A DNA stretch of 38,539 nucleotides from an uncultured Bacilli bacterium (GTDB lineage: Bacteria; Bacillota_I; Bacilli_A; RF39; UBA660): assembly GCA_910580185.1 (NCBI GenBank), contig CAJTWC010000010.1:1-38539 (forward strand), given 5' to 3'. The notes beneath the pieces were generated by a model that did no database searches, was not told the origin of the DNA, and was given only the letters and a program-made list of their open reading frames with translations. Numbering within the stretch: the stretch's first letter is position 1; the number at the start of each line of letters is the position of its first letter. Positions 1 through 6,714 of the stretch are shown here, in pieces. Made by a program: the position numbers and the translations under genes.

Positions 1-51
1 TTAATCCTACATTTTAACTTTTTTATTAATTTTCCCCAAAACTCTTTACAC
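1..51 (-). repeat. Left window end, related to the right end in inverted orientation
   Basis: Read leftward from base 51 this starts GTGTAAAGAG, continues through TTTTGGGGAAAA and an A-rich stretch, and ends TTAA. The right end (38490-38539, read rightward) starts GTGTAAAATG, continues through GTTTGGGGAAAA and an A-rich stretch, and also ends TTAA. Similarity is strong over about the first 35 bases. Seen directly: two related ends in inverted orientation. Inferred: a repeated element, perhaps the termini of an IS, at which assembly stopped. No transposase is visible. Confidence 0.45.
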
Positions 52-55
52 TAAC

Positions 56-238
56 CTACTTAAATAAATTAATAATATTAGCCTTTAAGGATTCATATAA
101 ATCCGGTGATATAACAGATAATGCTGCTACTGATAATAATATGAGTAATATAATAATTATTATCATAAATCCTATATTAGCAGCTTTCATTGTATCTTTA
201 TCTATCTTAGATGGTCTCCTTACTTTCTTGGTTGCCAT
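56..238 (-). CDS. Small single-pass membrane protein (60 aa), unknown function
   Basis: I place the start at the ATG at 238, not at the further upstream in-frame codons, because AGGGATGTGAT lies 5' of it and the protein then begins MATKKVRRPSK. The product has a basic, hydrophilic N-terminus (about residues 1-22) and one very hydrophobic Ile/Leu-rich segment (about 25-47) followed by a short tail. It is the last gene of the leftward mutL-miaA run, 40 bases after miaA. The same leader word ATAGGGATGTGAT precedes the Flp-like pilin gene (start 14368). No family recognised; a small inner-membrane protein is all the sequence supports. Confidence 0.6.
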   Translation of the reverse strand: MATKKVRRPSKIDKDTMKAANIGFMIIIIILLILLSVAALSVISPDLYESLKANIINLFK

Positions 239-278
239 ATATATCACATCCCTATCTATTATTATAATACAAAAATTG

Positions 279-1148
279 TTAATTATTTTCAATATATGAA
301 ATAACTTCATCAATCGTATCTGTAAAATCATTTACGTTTATATCAAACCATTTTACATTCATTTGATTATTAAACCATGTATATTGTCTTTTTGCATAAC
401 GTCTACTTCTTTGCTTAATTAATTCTATTGCTTCTACTAAACCTATTTTATTATCAAAATATAAATATAATTCTTTATACGCAATAGCGGTATTAATAGC
501 TTTACTATTTATTTTTCTATCATAAAAGTACTTAGCTTCTTCTACTAATCCGTCTTTTATCATTTTATCTACTCTATTATTAATTGCTTCATAAAGTTCT
601 TCTCTAGGTCTAGTTAGTCCTATTATTTTAACATCGTAAAGCATCTTATTAGATATTTTAACATCATTAGTAGGATGATTATTTAAATAACTTTCCAATC
701 TTTGTCTATTATTAATATGTATTTTAGTATCATTATCTATTTCTTTTACCATATTATATAATTCTTCATTAGTATACATAGAATAATCTTTCCTTACGGT
801 ATCATTTATTTCAGTAAAATTATAATTATATAATAAAGCTTTTAAATATAGCCCAGTTCCTCCAACAATAATTACGTTTTTATTTTCGGATAGTAATTTA
901 TCAAGAACATACCTTGCTTCCTTTTGATAATCATAAACAGAATAATCTTCATCAACATCTTTTATATCAATCATGTGATGGATTATCCCTTCTTTTTCCA
1001 CTTCGGTTACTTTAGCGGTTCCAATATCCATTCTTTTATATATTTGCATACTATCACAAGATATTATCTCAGCATTATATTTTTTAGCTAACGCTATAGA
1101 CATTTTTGTTTTACCTACTCCAGTAGGACCTACTACTGCTATTATCAT
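279..1148 (-). CDS. miaA: tRNA dimethylallyltransferase MiaA
   Basis: Transfers a dimethylallyl group to the N6 of A37 in tRNAs that read codons starting with U; cytoplasmic. The P-loop GPTGVGKTKMS starts at residue 7, followed by the family motif EIISCDSMQIYKRMDIGTAK (about 27-46), where the catalytic Asp sits in CDSMQ, and by IIVGGTGLYLKALL (about 94-107). The C-terminal RSRRYAKRQYTWF motif is present. The length (289 aa) is close to the usual 290-310, so the gene is complete. The ATG overlaps the tail of a GTGATAAT ribosome-binding stretch that runs out of the stop region of the upstream kinase-like gene, 7 bases away, so the genes are co-transcribed. mutL and miaA are neighbours in many bacteria; here two extra genes lie between them. 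Confidence 0.97.
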   Translation of the reverse strand: MIIAVVGPTGVGKTKMSIALAKKYNAEIISCDSMQIYKRMDIGTAKVTEVEKEGIIHHMIDIKDVDEDYSVYDYQKEARYVLDKLLSENKNVIIVGGTGLYLKALLYNYNFTEINDTVRKDYSMYTNEELYNMVKEIDNDTKIHINNRQRLESYLNNHPTNDVKISNKMLYDVKIIGLTRPREELYEAINNRVDKMIKDGLVEEAKYFYDRKINSKAINTAIAYKELYLYFDNKIGLVEAIELIKQRSRRYAKRQYTWFNNQMNVKWFDINVNDFTDTIDEVISYIENN

Positions 1149-1155
1149 ATTATCA

Positions 1156-1863
1156 CTACTTTCTTAATATTTCTCCCAATGTTTTTGTATTAGAAGATGT
1201 TCTTTTTACTATTTCATCTAATAAATCATCTACGTAATTTTCCATTATAATCGTTTTATTTTTATCATTTAGATAATGTCTTATTGGAATTCTTAACGTG
1301 TTTAATATCTCTATTAAACACATTTCATACATATAATTTAAAAACCATTCATTATTACCCAATATTTTTTCTGGATCACACGATACTTTTTTAAAGAAAT
1401 CAACATCATATATTCCAATTTTTAAATTGTCCATCAAACAGCAATTATCTGGTTTTAAATCCCATATTAAAATATCTTTAGAAGCTATTTCAAAAACTTT
1501 TTTCTGACCATTATGATAATTAATAGATATATCATCAAAGGATAAATCCATTTTACCTAATTTTACTTTTTCTAAAACATCATAGTAGTTATCACCTTCT
1601 ATGTAAGGCATCGTATATGCAAAAAAATTATTATATTCTAAAGATGATGTATCAATGGGAAATGATACATCATCGAGCTTTATACCTACCATTTTATTAA
1701 TTCTTGATTTTATTATTCGTAAGTGTTGTTTAGCCTTTATTGTATTATAAACCATTTTTATTAGTGTATTATCATCAAGATATCGAACTGCGCCAAACTG
1801 ACCAGACAAACCATTTTTTACTGGCTTTAAGTTTAAAATTTCTTCTTCTGTCATCGTTATCAT
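1156..1863 (-). CDS. Divergent protein-kinase-like protein A (235 aa)
   Basis: Function not known; the fold is recognisable. A Gly-rich loop lies near residues 18-24 (GLSGQFG), with a candidate ATP-anchoring Lys in LIKM (K36). The catalytic loop reads WDLKPDNCCL (D135, K137, N140), close to the HRD..N loop of eukaryotic-like kinases, and YDVDFF (D153/D155) takes the place of DFG. No APE motif or transmembrane segment is visible. The start is the ATG at 1863, because AAAGGTGAT lies just upstream and contains the TGA stop (1869-1871) of gene B; a GTG at 1872 is less likely. Gene B is a paralogue: both have a GKMDLS/GNMDLS motif mid-protein and a KTLG motif near the C-terminus. Could be an active small kinase or an ATP-binding pseudokinase partner. 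Confidence 0.7.
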   Translation of the reverse strand: MITMTEEEILNLKPVKNGLSGQFGAVRYLDDNTLIKMVYNTIKAKQHLRIIKSRINKMVGIKLDDVSFPIDTSSLEYNNFFAYTMPYIEGDNYYDVLEKVKLGKMDLSFDDISINYHNGQKKVFEIASKDILIWDLKPDNCCLMDNLKIGIYDVDFFKKVSCDPEKILGNNEWFLNYMYEMCLIEILNTLRIPIRHYLNDKNKTIIMENYVDDLLDEIVKRTSSNTKTLGEILRK

Positions 1864-1868
1864 AATTA

Positions 1869-2621
1869 TCACCTTTTATACTTATTTAGTTGTCCTAATG
1901 TTTTTACATCAGCACTAGTTTGTTCTTTTATCTGACTAATTACCGCTTTTAAATAATTTTCATCTTCTAAATTATAATCTATATTTAATGAATAATTTGA
2001 AATAAAATATAATATATATTCAAAACATTTATTTATCTCGCCTAAATTATATTTGTATATTCTATCAAATGAATTATCTTCTAAATATTCTACTTCTGGT
2101 TCTTTATATAATTTACTAAGTATATCAGTATCATCAACATATAATTCATCATCAAAATCATCAGTATCAGTTAAATAAATATTATCATCAATAAAAATAT
2201 GTGAAACTTTCATATCATATATTGCAACTTTTTCTTCTCTTAATTCTGGCAAAAATTTCTCATAGTATAAATATAATAATCTTTCATATGAAAGATCCAT
2301 ATTACCACTTATTATTTTTTTTAATAATTCCGTAAGATTAATTCCAGGGGCCTTTTCCATATAATATCCAGCCGGACTTATTGATAATTTATATTTTTCA
2401 TATTTTAATTTATATACTAACTTTTTAGGATATATAACAATCTTAGAATTTCTTTTCAAATTCTTTTTAATTCTCATAAGCGTAGCCTTATCAATTTCTT
2501 CATAAAAAGATTTAATTACACCATCTTTATATGAACAACATTCTGATAAGCACCCATAGGAATTTTTAGATAAAGGTTTTAATTTTTCTAATTTTGATCT
2601 AGGTAATATAACAAATTTCAT
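1869..2621 (-). CDS. Divergent kinase-like protein B (250 aa), probable pseudokinase paralogue of A
   Basis: Same architecture as the downstream neighbour but more degraded. The catalytic-loop equivalent is IYDMKVSHIFI: Asp136 and Lys138 remain, while the metal-binding Asn is replaced by His141. TDTDDF (D152/D154) matches the DFG position. The Gly-rich loop is reduced to NSYGCLS (about 20-26). Shared with A are the GNMDLS block (about 106-111) and the C-terminal VKTLGQL. The start ATG has GGGGATTTTGT upstream. The gene follows mutL by 50 bases with no terminator, and its stop codon lies inside the ribosome-binding site of A, so translation is probably coupled. Kinase fold is inferred from motif order only; activity is doubtful because of the Asn-to-His change. 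Confidence 0.6.
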   Translation of the reverse strand: MKFVILPRSKLEKLKPLSKNSYGCLSECCSYKDGVIKSFYEEIDKATLMRIKKNLKRNSKIVIYPKKLVYKLKYEKYKLSISPAGYYMEKAPGINLTELLKKIISGNMDLSYERLLYLYYEKFLPELREEKVAIYDMKVSHIFIDDNIYLTDTDDFDDELYVDDTDILSKLYKEPEVEYLEDNSFDRIYKYNLGEINKCFEYILYFISNYSLNIDYNLEDENYLKAVISQIKEQTSADVKTLGQLNKYKR

Positions 2622-2671
2622 ACAAAATCCCCTTTTTTATAAACACTATTATACAAAAAGAAAGTGATTTG

Positions 2672-4450
2672 TCAATTAACCACTCTTTTAAATAGTTTTT
2701 CTATTTCATAATTACTGTAAAAAATTGTTGTTGGTCTTCCATGGGGACAATTATATGGATTTTTACATTTTCTCAAATCATTTACTAAGGCTTCCATCTC
2801 CGCGTGGGATATATTCATATTAGCTTTTATAGCCATCTTACAAGAAAGTGTTGCTGCTGCATGTTCTCTAAATTTTCCTAAATCAAAGTTTTTTTCTTCT
2901 TCTATTAAAACGTCTATTATCTTCTTTATACTTTCTTCCTCATAACCTTGTCTAAGCCAAGTAGGCTGCTCTTTTATAACAAATGTATTAATACCATTTT
3001 CTTCTATTTTAAATCCCAAATTTCTTAGTATTTCTATATTATGATTAATTATTATGAATTCATTAGTTGGGTATTCTAAAGTTAAAGGTACAAGCATTGC
3101 TATGGTATTAGGTTTTGGATTTGCAAACTGCTCTTTATAATATTCAAAGTTTATTCTTTCTTTTGCGGCATGCTGGTCAATTATGTACATTCCCATTTCA
3201 TTATGGCAAATGATGTATGTTCCTCTAACTAATCCTACCGGATACATCTCAGGCATTATTCTCAGATTTTCTTTTTTTTCAAATGAATTATATTCTTCTT
3301 CGTTTTCCCTTACTTCTAAATCATTATTTATATCAATTACTTCCTCATCAAATATAGAGTAATCAAGCGTTGGAGTGTCAATAACGTTTTCTCTTTCTAA
3401 ATTAAGTCTTTGTTCTACTACTTTTATTTTTTCTTTTGGTTTATCATCTTCTATTTTAGGTATTAAAATACTTTCTTCTAATACTTTTCTAATACCCTTG
3501 CGAATTAATTCTTTTAAATCTTCAAAATTACTAAATTTAATATCTTGTTTAGAAGGGTGAACATTAACGTCTATTAAAGATGGATCACAATTAATGTTTA
3601 ATATAACAATTGGGTATCTAGTATCAAATTTATATGTATGATAAGCATCATTAATGCATCTATTTAATTCAACGTTTCTGATTACTCTTTTATTAACTAA
3701 CGTAGTCATATGCTTTTTAGATGATCTTGTAACTTCAGGTAATGAAATAAAACCATCAACATCATAATCGTCATTAAAGACTGATATTTTTTTCATTTTT
3801 CTTGCGACGTTTGAACCATATATTTCTTTTATTACTTTTAAAAGATTACCAGAACCATCCGTGTTTAAAAGTTCTTTATCGTCACTAACTAATGTAAAAC
3901 TAATTTCTGGATAAGATAAAGCCATATTATTTATGTAAGAACAAATATTTGCAAGCTCTGTATATAAACTATTTAAATATTTAAGCCTTGCAGGGGTGTT
4001 ATAAAACAAATTACTAACCTTTATTTCAGTGCCACGTCTTGCATCTGCGTTTTCTATTTTTTTTATTTTTCCGCCCTCTATAATAACTAACGTTCCAACT
4101 TCATCAGCACATGTTTTTAATTCTACTTTAGATACTGATGCAATAGAAGGAAGAGCCTCTCCTCTAAATCCTAGAGAAGATATTCTATAAAGGCCTGTTT
4201 CATCATGTAATTTACTTGTTGCATGTCTTTGAAAAGCAAGAGAAGCATCATCTCGTGACATACCACTTCCGTTATCAATTACTTTTATTTGCCTTGTACC
4301 AGCTTCTTTAACTTCTATCTTTATTTTTGTTGCACCAGCATCAACACTATTTTCAACTAACTCTTTTACAACACTTGCGCATTTTTCAACTACTTCACCT
4401 GCTGCTATTTTGTTAGCTAATATATCATCCATTACTTTTATTTTATTCAA
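2672..4450 (-). CDS. mutL: DNA mismatch repair protein MutL
   Basis: ATPase and endonuclease of mismatch repair, acting with MutS. The N-terminal GHKL ATPase motifs are clear: ANKIAAGEVVEK, then KELVENSVDAG, then DNGSGM, then GFRGEALPSI. The C-terminal domain keeps the metal-binding endonuclease motif DQHA-x2-E-x4-E (in IIDQHAAKERINFE), plus ACKMAIKAN-like and CPHGRP motifs, so it is the nicking type found where MutH is absent. The length (592 aa) is normal. I choose the TTG at 4450, with GGTGGTGG 5' of it, because it gives MNKIKVMDDILANKIAAGE, like other MutL N-termini; TTG/GTG codons further upstream would remove that site. First gene of the operon; its promoter has an extended -10 at 4491-4499. 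Confidence 0.97.
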   Translation of the reverse strand: MNKIKVMDDILANKIAAGEVVEKCASVVKELVENSVDAGATKIKIEVKEAGTRQIKVIDNGSGMSRDDASLAFQRHATSKLHDETGLYRISSLGFRGEALPSIASVSKVELKTCADEVGTLVIIEGGKIKKIENADARRGTEIKVSNLFYNTPARLKYLNSLYTELANICSYINNMALSYPEISFTLVSDDKELLNTDGSGNLLKVIKEIYGSNVARKMKKISVFNDDYDVDGFISLPEVTRSSKKHMTTLVNKRVIRNVELNRCINDAYHTYKFDTRYPIVILNINCDPSLIDVNVHPSKQDIKFSNFEDLKELIRKGIRKVLEESILIPKIEDDKPKEKIKVVEQRLNLERENVIDTPTLDYSIFDEEVIDINNDLEVRENEEEYNSFEKKENLRIMPEMYPVGLVRGTYIICHNEMGMYIIDQHAAKERINFEYYKEQFANPKPNTIAMLVPLTLEYPTNEFIIINHNIEILRNLGFKIEENGINTFVIKEQPTWLRQGYEEESIKKIIDVLIEEEKNFDLGKFREHAAATLSCKMAIKANMNISHAEMEALVNDLRKCKNPYNCPHGRPTTIFYSNYEIEKLFKRVVN

Positions 4451-4468
4451 ATTTACCACCACCAAAAA

Positions 4469-4510
4469 ATTCGCATGTATGCTATAAATAATTATAACAC
4501 ATATGCGAAT
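4469..4510. promoter_or_regulatory. mutL promoter: extended -10 flanked by an inverted repeat
   Basis: On the minus strand TGTTATAAT (4491-4499) is an extended -10 box about 40 bases upstream of the mutL start. No convincing -35 is seen. The box lies between the arms of an 8-base inverted repeat: ATTCGCAT at 4469-4476 and ATGCGAAT at 4503-4510 (plus-strand coordinates), 26 bases apart. Arms that bracket a -10 box suggest an operator, but they do not match the Gram-positive LexA box as I know it, and no regulator can be named. Confidence 0.45.
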
Positions 4511-4704
4511 ATTAAGTAATATTATTTAGTTTTCATTTGTTTTGCTAACTCATATAATAAGGATTCGTCTTTCTTTTACTATATCCATTTTTAGTTAATT
4601 TATGTTTTCTTTCATGTATCATACTATCAACAATGGTATTATATCATCTAGTATTTATGTCACACAACTATTTTTTTCATATAATATGACAGGGAGGAAA
4701 GATT
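4511..4704. other. Intergenic region between mutL and the coat-like gene
   Basis: It holds the divergent control regions. On the minus strand a TTGTGT-N18-TATAAT promoter (-10 near 4636-4641) points toward mutL. Downstream of it, two short reading frames in different phases would read in the sense RKHKLTKNGYSKRK and then KDESLLYELAKQMK if joined by one frameshift. No Shine-Dalgarno site precedes them. This may be a small gene remnant or chance. On the plus strand it holds the coat-like gene promoter. Confidence 0.3.
4678..4686 (+). promoter_or_regulatory. Possible mother-cell sigma (E/K-type) -10 box of the coat-like gene
   Basis: CATATAATA fits the sigma-K -10 pattern CATAnnnTA. An AC pair 14 bases upstream is a weak -35 at slightly short spacing. 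The embedded TATAAT would also serve sigma-A, but no good -35 sits 16-18 bases upstream. The choice of sigma factor is an inference. Confidence 0.3.
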
Positions 4705-4983
4705 ATGAATCAAAATTATCAAATGTCAAACATGGTTCCATCAAATACAATGTCTTATGGTTATTACATGCCATCAAATCAAAAATATAAAGTATCATCA
4801 AATTCAAATGATGAAAGATTAGCTGGAGGCTTTGTGTTTCCATTCTTATTAGGCGGAGTAACTGGTGCTGCTCTTGCTCCATCGTTTTGGGGTAATAATA
4901 ATAGACCACCAGTATATTACTACCAACCAGGACCATATTATCCATATCCACCAAGACCATATCCACCTAGAAGATGGTTTTAA
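4705..4983 (+). CDS. Small Pro/Tyr-rich protein, possible spore coat protein (92 aa)
   Basis: The start ATG follows a strong AGGGAGGAAAGATT site. The first 35 residues are rich in Asn, Gln, Ser, Met and Tyr. A short Gly/Phe/Leu stretch follows (LAGGFVFPFLLGGVTGAALAP, about 40-60), and the tail is almost entirely Pro, Tyr and Arg (PPVYYYQPGPYYPYPPRPYPP), ending RRWF. Such Tyr/Pro-rich low-complexity tails are common in spore coat and exosporium proteins that become cross-linked, but no named family is recognised. It stands alone on the plus strand between two leftward genes, with its own terminator and a promoter that resembles mother-cell sigma sites. The coat role is inferred from composition plus promoter in a genome that encodes sigma-K. 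Confidence 0.6.
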   Translation: MNQNYQMSNMVPSNTMSYGYYMPSNQKYKVSSNSNDERLAGGFVFPFLLGGVTGAALAPSFWGNNNRPPVYYYQPGPYYPYPPRPYPPRRWF

Positions 4984-4992
4984 TAATTTATG

Positions 4993-5020
4993 AGCTAACC
5001 TAAAATGGTTAGTTTTTTAT
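4993..5020 (+). terminator. Terminator of the coat-like gene
   Basis: CTAACC (4995-5000) pairs with GGTTAG (5007-5012) around a TAAAAT loop and is followed by TTTTTT. It lies about 10 bases past the stop codon. Confidence 0.85.
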
Positions 5021-5064
5021 TTTTATGTTTATGAATGATATCCATATTAATCATAAAATACAAT

Positions 5065-6345
5065 TTAATACAAATAACTTATATCAACGTTACCATCTAT
5101 ACCTGGAACACTACCTTTAGAAGTATATTGCCACATTAAATAAGGCCCATCATACTTTAAAGTACTATTATATTCTGCCACCCAATTAACGTAACTTTTA
5201 GCAATTTTACCGAGTCTATTCATTGCATACCACCTTCCAGAATAAATACCTACGTTATAATTATTATTAACATGGTTTGATACCGATTCTACGTAACCTT
5301 TTGCTATATAATTATATCCGTTTTTAGTTATTTTATCAGAAGATGAGGATTTAGTTTTCCAACTTTCTAAGTCATAATATATTCCTAAAGTAGGTTTTAT
5401 ATCATATTTATCTATCATATTATTAGTAAATAATGCTTCTTTTCTTGCTCCTTCTATACTTGTTGCATAACTAAATAAATATATTCCATAAGGGATATTA
5501 AGCCTTTTAAGTTCATTTAGATTTCTTTCAAATTTCTTATCAATGGTAGTGTAATATCCTAATCTTAAAATAACACCATAACAATCACTATCACTCGCAA
5601 ATAAATCCCAATTAATATCTTTTTGATAGTAGCTAACATCTATTATTTTTACTTTAGATATTCCCAAATACTTACCTGATGGAGAAAAATAATTATTAAC
5701 CCCTTCTATAACCTTTAAACCAGTTACTTTATTATCATTTTCATAATAATATGTGTTACCATTTTCCTCATAAAAACCATTTTTTAAATAATGAATTTTC
5801 ATAACCTCATCATTTGAATCTTTTTCTTTTAGTTCTTCTTGTTCTTTAATTTCGTCATTTCCTTCTAATTGATTTTGATTATTTTTATCTTTATCATCAT
5901 TCTTTATCTCTTCGGTTTCACTATTTGATAAATTATTCACATTATTATCATCATCTTTTTCTTCTGTTACAATCACTTCCTGATTTTCTGCTATCACATT
6001 TACACTTTCTTTTATTATTATATCTTCTATTTCTTCTTTGGTATTTTTAATATCATTTTCTGTTTTGGTTAACATCTCGTTTTCTTCATTAACATAGACA
6101 TTATTTTCTTCTATGGGTTTAACATGCACTTCATTTTTATTATTACTTACTTCATTATTAATCTTATTAGTATCTTCCTGATCCATTTTTTTAACAACAC
6201 TAACATACAAATTACTAATATCTTTATAAACGTATGAACTCTTAACTTTCTCATTTACCATCTCCTTTTCATCTTCTTTACCTGTTATGTTTCCAAACAT
6301 ACAAAATACACACACTAATACTCCTAAAAAAATTATTTTTTTCAT
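5065..6345 (-). CDS. Secreted GH25 lysozyme (N-acetylmuramidase) with acidic linker
   Basis: Probable peptidoglycan hydrolase cleaving MurNAc-GlcNAc bonds outside the cell. A signal peptide covers about residues 1-22. Residues about 25-185 form a Glu/Lys/Asn-rich low-complexity linker. About 190-228 resemble a cell-wall-binding repeat (GFYEENGNTYYYENDNKVTG). The GH25 domain fills 231-426: DVSYYQ (D236) at the first strand and YYDLE (D325, E327) carrying the catalytic pair, with a C-terminal WQYTSKG...GIDGNVDISYL motif typical of the family. The start ATG has AAAGGAGGATTT upstream. Closest neighbours are not functionally linked. It may serve growth, germination or competitor lysis; the sequence does not decide. 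A Cys in the signal segment might be a lipobox, but the fit is poor. Confidence 0.88.
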   Translation of the reverse strand: MKKIIFLGVLVCVFCMFGNITGKEDEKEMVNEKVKSSYVYKDISNLYVSVVKKMDQEDTNKINNEVSNNKNEVHVKPIEENNVYVNEENEMLTKTENDIKNTKEEIEDIIIKESVNVIAENQEVIVTEEKDDDNNVNNLSNSETEEIKNDDKDKNNQNQLEGNDEIKEQEELKEKDSNDEVMKIHYLKNGFYEENGNTYYYENDNKVTGLKVIEGVNNYFSPSGKYLGISKVKIIDVSYYQKDINWDLFASDSDCYGVILRLGYYTTIDKKFERNLNELKRLNIPYGIYLFSYATSIEGARKEALFTNNMIDKYDIKPTLGIYYDLESWKTKSSSSDKITKNGYNYIAKGYVESVSNHVNNNYNVGIYSGRWYAMNRLGKIAKSYVNWVAEYNSTLKYDGPYLMWQYTSKGSVPGIDGNVDISYLY

Positions 6346-6372
6346 AAATCCTCCTTTCGAAATAAAAATAAT

Positions 6373-6402
6373 TTGATTAATATAACAAAAATGTTATATA
6401 AT
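6373..6402 (+). promoter_or_regulatory. Promoter of the putative antitoxin RNA
   Basis: TTGATT (6373-6378), an 18-base spacer and TATAAT (6397-6402) on the plus strand, predicting a start near 6409. No plausible gene with a ribosome-binding site follows; the transcript would run about 80 bases into the terminator at 6454-6487. This is therefore a small-RNA promoter. Confidence 0.65.
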
Positions 6403-6407
6403 ATAAA
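6379..6407 (-). promoter_or_regulatory. Promoter of the GH25 lysozyme gene, overlapping the small-RNA promoter
   Basis: On the minus strand TTTATA (6402-6407), 17 bases and an extended -10 TGTTATATT (6379-6387). It lies face to face with the plus-strand promoter at 6373-6402, so RNA polymerase binding to the two should be mutually exclusive. Confidence 0.45.
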
Positions 6408-6450
6408 TGAAGGAAACAGCATTACTAGTTGTTTTCCAAATTGGTTGAAA

Positions 6451-6467
6451 ATGAAAAACAAGGCTAG
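6451..6467 (+). repeat. Direct repeat copy 1 (small-RNA side)
   Basis: ATGAAAAACAAGGCTAG, matching copy 2 at 6612-6628 (ATGGAAAACAAAGCTAG) at 15 of 17 positions. This copy forms the 5' arm of the shared terminator. Confidence 0.8.
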
Positions 6468-6487
6468 CATAAACTAACCTTGTTTTT
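6454..6487. terminator. Bidirectional terminator shared by peptide mRNA and small RNA
   Basis: AAAAACAAGG (6454-6463) pairs perfectly with CCTTGTTTTT (6478-6487), then one mismatch, then TAG/CTA, with loop CATAAA. A-tracts and T-tracts on both sides let it work in both directions. It lies just past the peptide stop codon (6489) on the minus strand. Confidence 0.9.
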
Positions 6488-6488
6488 C

Positions 6489-6578
6489 TTATAAACGTAT
6501 AACAATAACTAGTACTATTATAAGTATTAGAATGATAATTATTTTTGGACTTAACTTTATTTCAAGCCTAAATCTCAT
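6489..6578 (-). CDS. 29-residue hydrophobic peptide, putative type I toxin
   Basis: A very short but well-equipped gene. The ATG at 6578 is preceded by AAAGGTGGTGGTAATT, and the TAA at 6489-6491 abuts a strong terminator. The peptide begins MRFRLEIKLSPK, continues with about 15 Ile/Leu/Val residues forming one membrane-spanning helix, and ends VIRL: positive ends around a hydrophobic core, as in Fst-, TxpA- or Ldr-type toxins. I do not recognise a named family. The leader carries a sequence repeated in the convergent small RNA. No strong promoter is seen upstream: the stretch 6640-6700 offers only weak boxes. Toxin function is inferred from architecture. A plain small membrane protein remains possible. 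Confidence 0.6.
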   Translation of the reverse strand: MRFRLEIKLSPKIIIILILIIVLVIVIRL

Positions 6579-6611
6579 AATTACCACCACCTTTCTATTC
6601 TTCGTAAAAAG

Positions 6612-6628
6612 ATGGAAAACAAAGCTAG
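6612..6628 (+). repeat. Direct repeat copy 2 (peptide leader side)
   Basis: ATGGAAAACAAAGCTAG on the plus strand, so the peptide mRNA carries its complement in the 5' leader, 34-50 bases upstream of the start codon. Partner of copy 1 at 6451-6467. Further short words (GGAAAaCA, CTAGTT) also recur between 6412-6430 and 6614-6630. Confidence 0.75.
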
Positions 6629-6689
6629 TTTTTACTGCTCCCTAATTAATTGTTAGCTACTTTTTTTAAAATTCCCCTGTAAAAAATAA

Positions 6690-6714
6690 AAAAATAACTA
6701 AAATTAGTTATTTT
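6690..6714 (-). terminator. Terminator of the winged-helix/helical-repeat gene
   Basis: AAATAACTAA (6692-6701) and TTAGTTATTT (6704-6713) are perfectly complementary with a T-run on the minus strand. The TAA stop (6704-6706) lies inside the stem. Confidence 0.85.

Larger units (their letters stand above)
6409..6490 (+). ncRNA. Putative type I antitoxin RNA (about 80 nt)
   Basis: Predicted from its promoter and terminator. The 5' part can fold as GGAAACA (6412-6418) against TGTTTTCC with one bulged base and an 11-base loop. The 3' part is the terminator hairpin. Its sequence ATGAAAAACAAGGCTAG (6451-6467) recurs with two mismatches at 6612-6628, opposite the 5' untranslated region of the convergent peptide mRNA. 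The RNA could thus pair with the peptide mRNA both in the shared terminator and in the leader, as in the par/Fst system of plasmid pAD1. No transcript data; expression is inferred. Confidence 0.5.

Noticed and set aside
4515..4625. Small minus-strand gene remnant before mutL
   Set aside because: Two short frames could be joined by one frameshift into a Lys-rich peptide, but there is no ribosome site and no recognisable family; noted only as part of the intergenic entry.
4703..4966. Minus-strand frame opposite the coat-like gene
   Set aside because: No ribosome site, and it reads through the terminator side; the plus-strand frame has a strong site, a promoter and a terminator.
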